Part shown: positions 60,871-64,000 of the stretch, piece by piece
Layout: every line of letters begins with the position of its first letter
How positions within the stretch are numbered: the first letter of the stretch is position 1
NCBI GenBank assembly: GCA_038231395.1
Contig: JBBRLL010000015.1
Coordinates: 24,276-88,275 of the forward strand
Direction: 5' to 3'
Source of the DNA: Stagnihabitans sp038231395
GTDB taxonomy: Bacteria > Pseudomonadota > Alphaproteobacteria > Rhodobacterales > Rhodobacteraceae
DNA: 64,000 bases
Program-made: the position numbers and the translations under genes
The notes under the pieces: generated by a model
Told to the model about the DNA's origin: nothing
Databases searched by the model: none
The model's input: only the letters and a program-made list of their open reading frames with translations

Positions 60871-61362
60871 TCAGCGATTGCGCCAGGCTTGCCACAGCCC
60901 GAACAGGGCGGGCACGATGGCCACCAACCCCGCCGCAAACTTGGCCTGCGTGAAGGCTGATGCCAGTGCCACCGCCTGCGCCTGCACATCAGTGCCCGCC
61001 TGCAACAGCCGCGCCACCGCGACATTTTCGGCCAGATCAAACAGGCCGAAAGCCAGCGCGGGCAGGAACCACAATTCGCTGCGGCCGCGCAAGGGCAGGC
61101 ACAGTGTCAGGGTCAACAGGATCGGGCACACCGTATCCATCAACCGGATCGGGCCAAGATAAAGTGCTGCGCCCACCGGGGTCAGCGTAGCGAGATAGGC
61201 CTGCGCCGCCGCCAGATCATAGCCCATGGGACGCAGATCAAATGGTATTCCCCCGGCTGATTGCGCCAAAAGCAATGGCGCCAGCCAGACCATCAGCAAG
61301 AGATAGCAAGCCAGTGTCGCCAAAGGCAGCGCCCAGTTCACGGTCTTCATGCCATTACCCAA
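60871..61362 (-). CDS. Four-helix membrane protein of unknown function
   Basis: The 163-residue protein has hydrophobic helices near residues 12-33, 65-85, 97-115 and 138-160, with short loops and no charged catalytic residues in them. I do not recognise the family. Start may be MGNGM at 61362 or MKTVNWA at 61350. Its leader is an 18-bp tandem repeat that reaches back into the end of aroA. It is 13 bases ahead of cmk on the same strand. Confidence 0.75.
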   Translation of the reverse strand: MGNGMKTVNWALPLATLACYLLLMVWLAPLLLAQSAGGIPFDLRPMGYDLAAAQAYLATLTPVGAALYLGPIRLMDTVCPILLTLTLCLPLRGRSELWFLPALAFGLFDLAENVAVARLLQAGTDVQAQAVALASAFTQAKFAAGLVAIVPALFGLWQAWRNR

Positions 61363-61380
61363 GATCAGCGGCCCCCAGAT

Positions 61381-61504
61381 TGACTGCGCTTAACCAAATG
61401 ACTGCGCTTAACGAAATGACTGCGCTTAACGAAATGACTGCGCTCAACCAAACCACTGCGCTCAACGATATGCTGCGCTTGACCATATGACTGCGCTCAA
61501 TGAT
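61381..61504. repeat. Seven-copy 18-bp tandem repeat covering the aroA stop codon
   Basis: The plus-strand unit is ATGACTGCGCTTAACGAA. Copies start at 61381 (partial), 61398, 61416, 61434, 61452, 61470 (17 bp) and 61487. The last copy contains the reverse complement of the aroA stop (61497-61499) and final codons, so the array seems to have grown out of the aroA end. Confidence 0.95.
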
Positions 61505-62849
61505 TGTCGCGCACCAGATGCGCGCCCAAGCCCGCCATCAGGCTTTCAAAGATCGGGAAGGAGGTGATGATGGGTGAGGCATCGTCCACCGAAACCGGCT
61601 TTTGCGCGGCCATCCCGGCGACCAGAAAACTCATCGCAATCCGGTGGTCGATATGGGTCTTGGCGGTGGCACCGCCCGGCATCCCGCCCGCCCCCATGCC
61701 ATGCACGATCAGAGTATCCTGGTCTTCCTCTACCGTCACGCCACAGGCCTCCAGCCCGCGCGCCATCGCGTCGATCCGGTCGCTTTCCTTGACCCTCAGC
61801 TCTTTTACGCCGCGCATCACTGTTTTTCCGGTGGCGAAAGACGCCACCACCGACAGGATCGGATATTCGTCGATCATTGAGGGCGCACGGTGCGGCGGCA
61901 CCTCTATCCCCTTCATAGTGCCGGAAAAGCGTACCCGCAAATCGGCCACCGGCTCACCGCCTTCGGTGCGCGGGTTCAGAAACGCGATGTCCGCGCCCAT
62001 TTCCACCAGAGTCAGATACAGCCCGTTTCGGGTCAGGTTCTGGCTGACACCGGGCACCATGATGTCAGACCCCTCAACGATCAGCGCCGCACAAACCGGG
62101 AAAGCCGCTGACGACGGATCACGCGGCACCGCGACACTTTGCGCCCGAAGGCTTGGCTTGCCGGTCAGCGTGATGACATTGCCTTCGGCGGTTTTTTCCA
62201 CCGTCAGGGTCGCACCAAAGCCCAGCAGCATCCGTTCCGAATGATCGCGCGTCGGCTCTTTTTCAATGACAACGGTATCACCAGTGGCATTCAGCCCCGC
62301 CAGCAAGATCGCTGATTTGACCTGAGCCGAGGCCACCGGCAACGTGTATCGGATACCCGTAGCCTCCGCCGCACCCACCAAGGTCATTGGCAACCGCCCG
62401 CCCTTGCGGCCATAGGCCACGGTGCCGAACAGCCCAAGCGGATCGGTCACCCGCCCCATCGGACGCTTGCGCAAGGATGCATCGCCGGTAAAGGTCGCGG
62501 TCATGGCAGAGGTTGCCATCGTTCCCATGATCAGCCGCACCCCGGTGCCAGAGTTGCCGCAGTCGATCACATCGGCAGGCTCGGTAAACCCGCCAACGCC
62601 GACGCCCTGCACGCTCCACGCCCCCGGCCCGTGGTGGACAACCGTCGCACCAAAGGCCTGCATGGCGTGGGCGGTGTCCAGCACGTCCTGCCCCTCCAAC
62701 AGCCCGGTGATCGTGGTTTCTCCGACGGCCATCGCTCCGAAAATCAAGGCACGGTGGCTGATCGACTTGTCACCGGGAACCGAGGCGGTGCCTTTCAGCG
62801 GGCCCGATTTGCGGGCGGTCATCGGTTGGGCTGTGGGGTGAGCGGACAT
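61497..62849 (-). CDS. aroA: 3-phosphoshikimate 1-carboxyvinyltransferase (EPSP synthase), CP4-like class
   Basis: The 450-residue enzyme joins PEP to shikimate-3-phosphate. GTASVPGDKSISHRALIFGA near residue 20, NSGTGVRLIMG near residue 100, DASLRKRPMGRV, SAQVKSAILLAGLN, and AYPI-type SMIDEYPILSV near residue 312 are seen. Overall it resembles the Agrobacterium CP4 class. Gly stands where CP4 has the Ala linked to glyphosate tolerance, so I expect a sensitive enzyme. ATG 62849 is chosen (MSAHPTAQP). Confidence 0.95.
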   Translation of the reverse strand: MSAHPTAQPMTARKSGPLKGTASVPGDKSISHRALIFGAMAVGETTITGLLEGQDVLDTAHAMQAFGATVVHHGPGAWSVQGVGVGGFTEPADVIDCGNSGTGVRLIMGTMATSAMTATFTGDASLRKRPMGRVTDPLGLFGTVAYGRKGGRLPMTLVGAAEATGIRYTLPVASAQVKSAILLAGLNATGDTVVIEKEPTRDHSERMLLGFGATLTVEKTAEGNVITLTGKPSLRAQSVAVPRDPSSAAFPVCAALIVEGSDIMVPGVSQNLTRNGLYLTLVEMGADIAFLNPRTEGGEPVADLRVRFSGTMKGIEVPPHRAPSMIDEYPILSVVASFATGKTVMRGVKELRVKESDRIDAMARGLEACGVTVEEDQDTLIVHGMGAGGMPGGATAKTHIDHRIAMSFLVAGMAAQKPVSVDDASPIITSFPIFESLMAGLGAHLVRDNH

Positions 62850-63008
62850 AGGGGCCTCTGCGCATGGGTCGCATGTCTGATAGCGCAAGCAAACCACAGG
62901 GTCCACCCTGAGCCCTTTGGATTTGCACTTTGCCAGATACCTCTGCCGGTTTGCCAGTGGCGAGACAAAACCAAGGCGCGGCAGCGATGCCCTTCAACCG
63001 TTGCCGCC

Positions 63009-63713
63009 TCAGCTTCGGCGAAAGGTCAGGTAATGTGGCACCCGGCCCTCGCGCAGCGCTTTTTGCTCGTAGCGCGTGGAAAACCAGTCGTCCCAAGCGA
63101 TAGCACCCTCACTGACCAGTTCGAACCCGGCCCGCGGCACTTCTGCCCGCGTCTGGCGCACATAGTCGGGAATGTCGGTGGAAACCCGGAATTCGGCACC
63201 CGGCACCAGCACCCGCGCCAAAGATTTCAGGTAGTCGGGTGTGACAAAGCGGCGGCGGTGGTGGCGCGACTTCGGCCAAGGATCGGGATAGTTCAGGAAG
63301 GCCTTGGCAACGCTCGCGGGGGCCAGCACCTCAAACAGGTCGCGCACATCGCCGGGATGCAGGCGCAGGTTCGTCACCCCCGCCGCACGGATTTTGCCCA
63401 GCAGCATGGCGATTCCGTTGACAAAAGGTTCCGCCCCCAACAGTGCCACATCGGGATTGGCGACTGCCATATGCACAAGATGCTCGCCACCGCCAAAGCC
63501 GATTTCCAGCCAAAGCGGCCGGGCTTGCCGCCACGGTTCCAAGTCCGCCAAGGTCCGCGCCGGATTATCCTCACGCGTCACGCCGTACAGGGTCATCGGG
63601 CCAAGGTCTTCGGCCAGATACTCTTTCTGGCTGGCGCGCAGGGTCTTGCCCCTGATCCGGCCATAAAAGTTGCGGCGTTCTGGCGGTGCGGGGGGAAACG
63701 TATCGTCTTGCAT
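63009..63713 (-). CDS. trmB: tRNA (guanine-N7)-methyltransferase
   Basis: The 234-residue SAM enzyme methylates G46 in the tRNA variable loop. LEIGFGGGEHLVHMA near residue 67 binds SAM, and AFLNYPDPWPKSRHHRRR near residue 135 is the TrmB signature. The C-terminal STRYEQKALREGR is also conserved. The start MQDDTFPPAPPERR at 63713 fits the family. Upstream on the same strand there is only 180 bases before an IS3 element. Confidence 0.95.
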   Translation of the reverse strand: MQDDTFPPAPPERRNFYGRIRGKTLRASQKEYLAEDLGPMTLYGVTREDNPARTLADLEPWRQARPLWLEIGFGGGEHLVHMAVANPDVALLGAEPFVNGIAMLLGKIRAAGVTNLRLHPGDVRDLFEVLAPASVAKAFLNYPDPWPKSRHHRRRFVTPDYLKSLARVLVPGAEFRVSTDIPDYVRQTRAEVPRAGFELVSEGAIAWDDWFSTRYEQKALREGRVPHYLTFRRS

Positions 63714-63761
63714 GGTCAGGCCTGATCTGGGTGGCCGCGCATAGGCCGGGCCATGGGGCAA

Positions 63762-63776
63762 GGTCAAGCCTTGACC
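63762..63776. promoter_or_regulatory. 15-bp palindrome upstream of trmB
   Basis: GGTCAAG (63762-63768) and CTTGACC (63770-63776) are exact reverse complements around one base. It lies 49 bases before the trmB start. It could be an operator or a leader hairpin; nothing more can be said. Confidence 0.35.
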
Positions 63777-63895
63777 GGTGGCCAGCGATGCGGGATGTTT
63801 CGTTGGATCAGGGAGAGTTTGCATGCCACGCCACCTAAGCCTGACGTCTGATCACGTTGGTCTTGTCACGTATTCGTGCCGCTCCAAGTGCTCGT

Positions 63896-64000
63896 TTAGG
63901 CCACCTGGCGCTCGAAGGCCAAGGGGCTTTTGCCTCCCAATGCTGAATGTCGGCGGCGTGGGTTATAGAAGCCGTTGATGTATTGGAAGATGGCGGTTTC
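63896..64000 (-). mobile_element. IS3-family transposase OrfB, C-terminal end (cut by window edge)
   Basis: The last 34 codons before a TAA at 63898-63896 read FQYINGFYNPRRRHSALGG then SPLAFERQ, the typical C-terminus of IS3-family DDE transposases (YNxxRxHSALGxxSP). The rest of the element lies outside the window. The left end of the element must fall between 63714 and 63895; I cannot identify the terminal inverted repeat. Confidence 0.93.

Noticed and set aside
61497..62849. CP4-like AroA as naturally glyphosate-tolerant
   Set aside because: The residue at the position of the CP4 tolerance alanine is glycine in the NSGTG segment, so tolerance is not supported.

Overview
The window is a high-GC chromosomal segment of an alphaproteobacterium, most likely a member of the Rhodobacteraceae. 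The basis is gene content and order: the 44-residue aa3-oxidase subunit IV, CP4-like AroA, ETF-quinone oxidoreductase, phaA-phaB, MiaB/PhoH, a STAS-MlaE fusion and many ATGA-overlapping operons are all typical of that family. No rRNA, CRISPR array, prophage or plasmid origin is visible. One tRNA (elongator Met, CAT) and the cut-off end of one IS3-family element are present. Assignments rest on reading motifs by eye; no database search was possible.

Left part (1-16.9 kb): a six-gene minus-strand catabolic operon (CoA-transferase, enoyl-CoA hydratase, aldehyde dehydrogenase, GMC flavoprotein, SDR, second GMC cut by the window edge) faces an MFS transporter across a 37-bp operator-like dyad. It is followed by small housekeeping or unknown genes (rhodanese, GST, 3-methyladenine glycosylase, a degenerate EAL protein), the polyhydroxybutyrate pair phaA-phaB, an EamA exporter, a 54-residue DUF465 protein and a tRNA methyltransferase.

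Middle part (16.9-42 kb): polyprenyl diphosphate synthase, GreA, ETF-QO, a TPR protein overlapping ispE, a MobA operon, a DmdC-like acyl-CoA dehydrogenase, Sua5 and an orphan HyuA-type protein. After the tRNA comes an envelope/stress neighbourhood (DUF3309, CsbD, MlaE-MlaF-MlaD, a Crp/Fnr regulator and a 78-residue unknown). It carries three copies of the same 19-bp Fnr-type box. A copper block (CopA, CopZ) with a CueR-like operator follows.

Right part (42-64 kb): a 10-kb plus-strand operon with a DeoR/AgaR-type regulator, a GlcNAc-kinase-like ATPase, an AgaS-like SIS protein, two complete solute-binding-protein/permease sets and only one ABC ATPase. This looks like a two-importer amino-sugar uptake system. 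Next are a glycosyltransferase-like unknown, miaB, a pair of secreted proteins sharing a two-cysteine motif, phoH, a GlfT2-like galactofuranosyltransferase, and a minus-strand run of SDR, cmk, a membrane protein, aroA and trmB, ending at an IS3 transposase.

A recurring structural theme is six short tandem-repeat arrays (12-, 13/14- or 18-bp units). They lie immediately upstream of, or near the 5' end of, genes, or in one interdomain linker. The most interesting findings are these arrays, the Fnr-type box triplet around the Crp/Fnr gene, the dual-importer operon with its 28-codon coupling frame, and the OmpA/lipoprotein pair with the shared motif.
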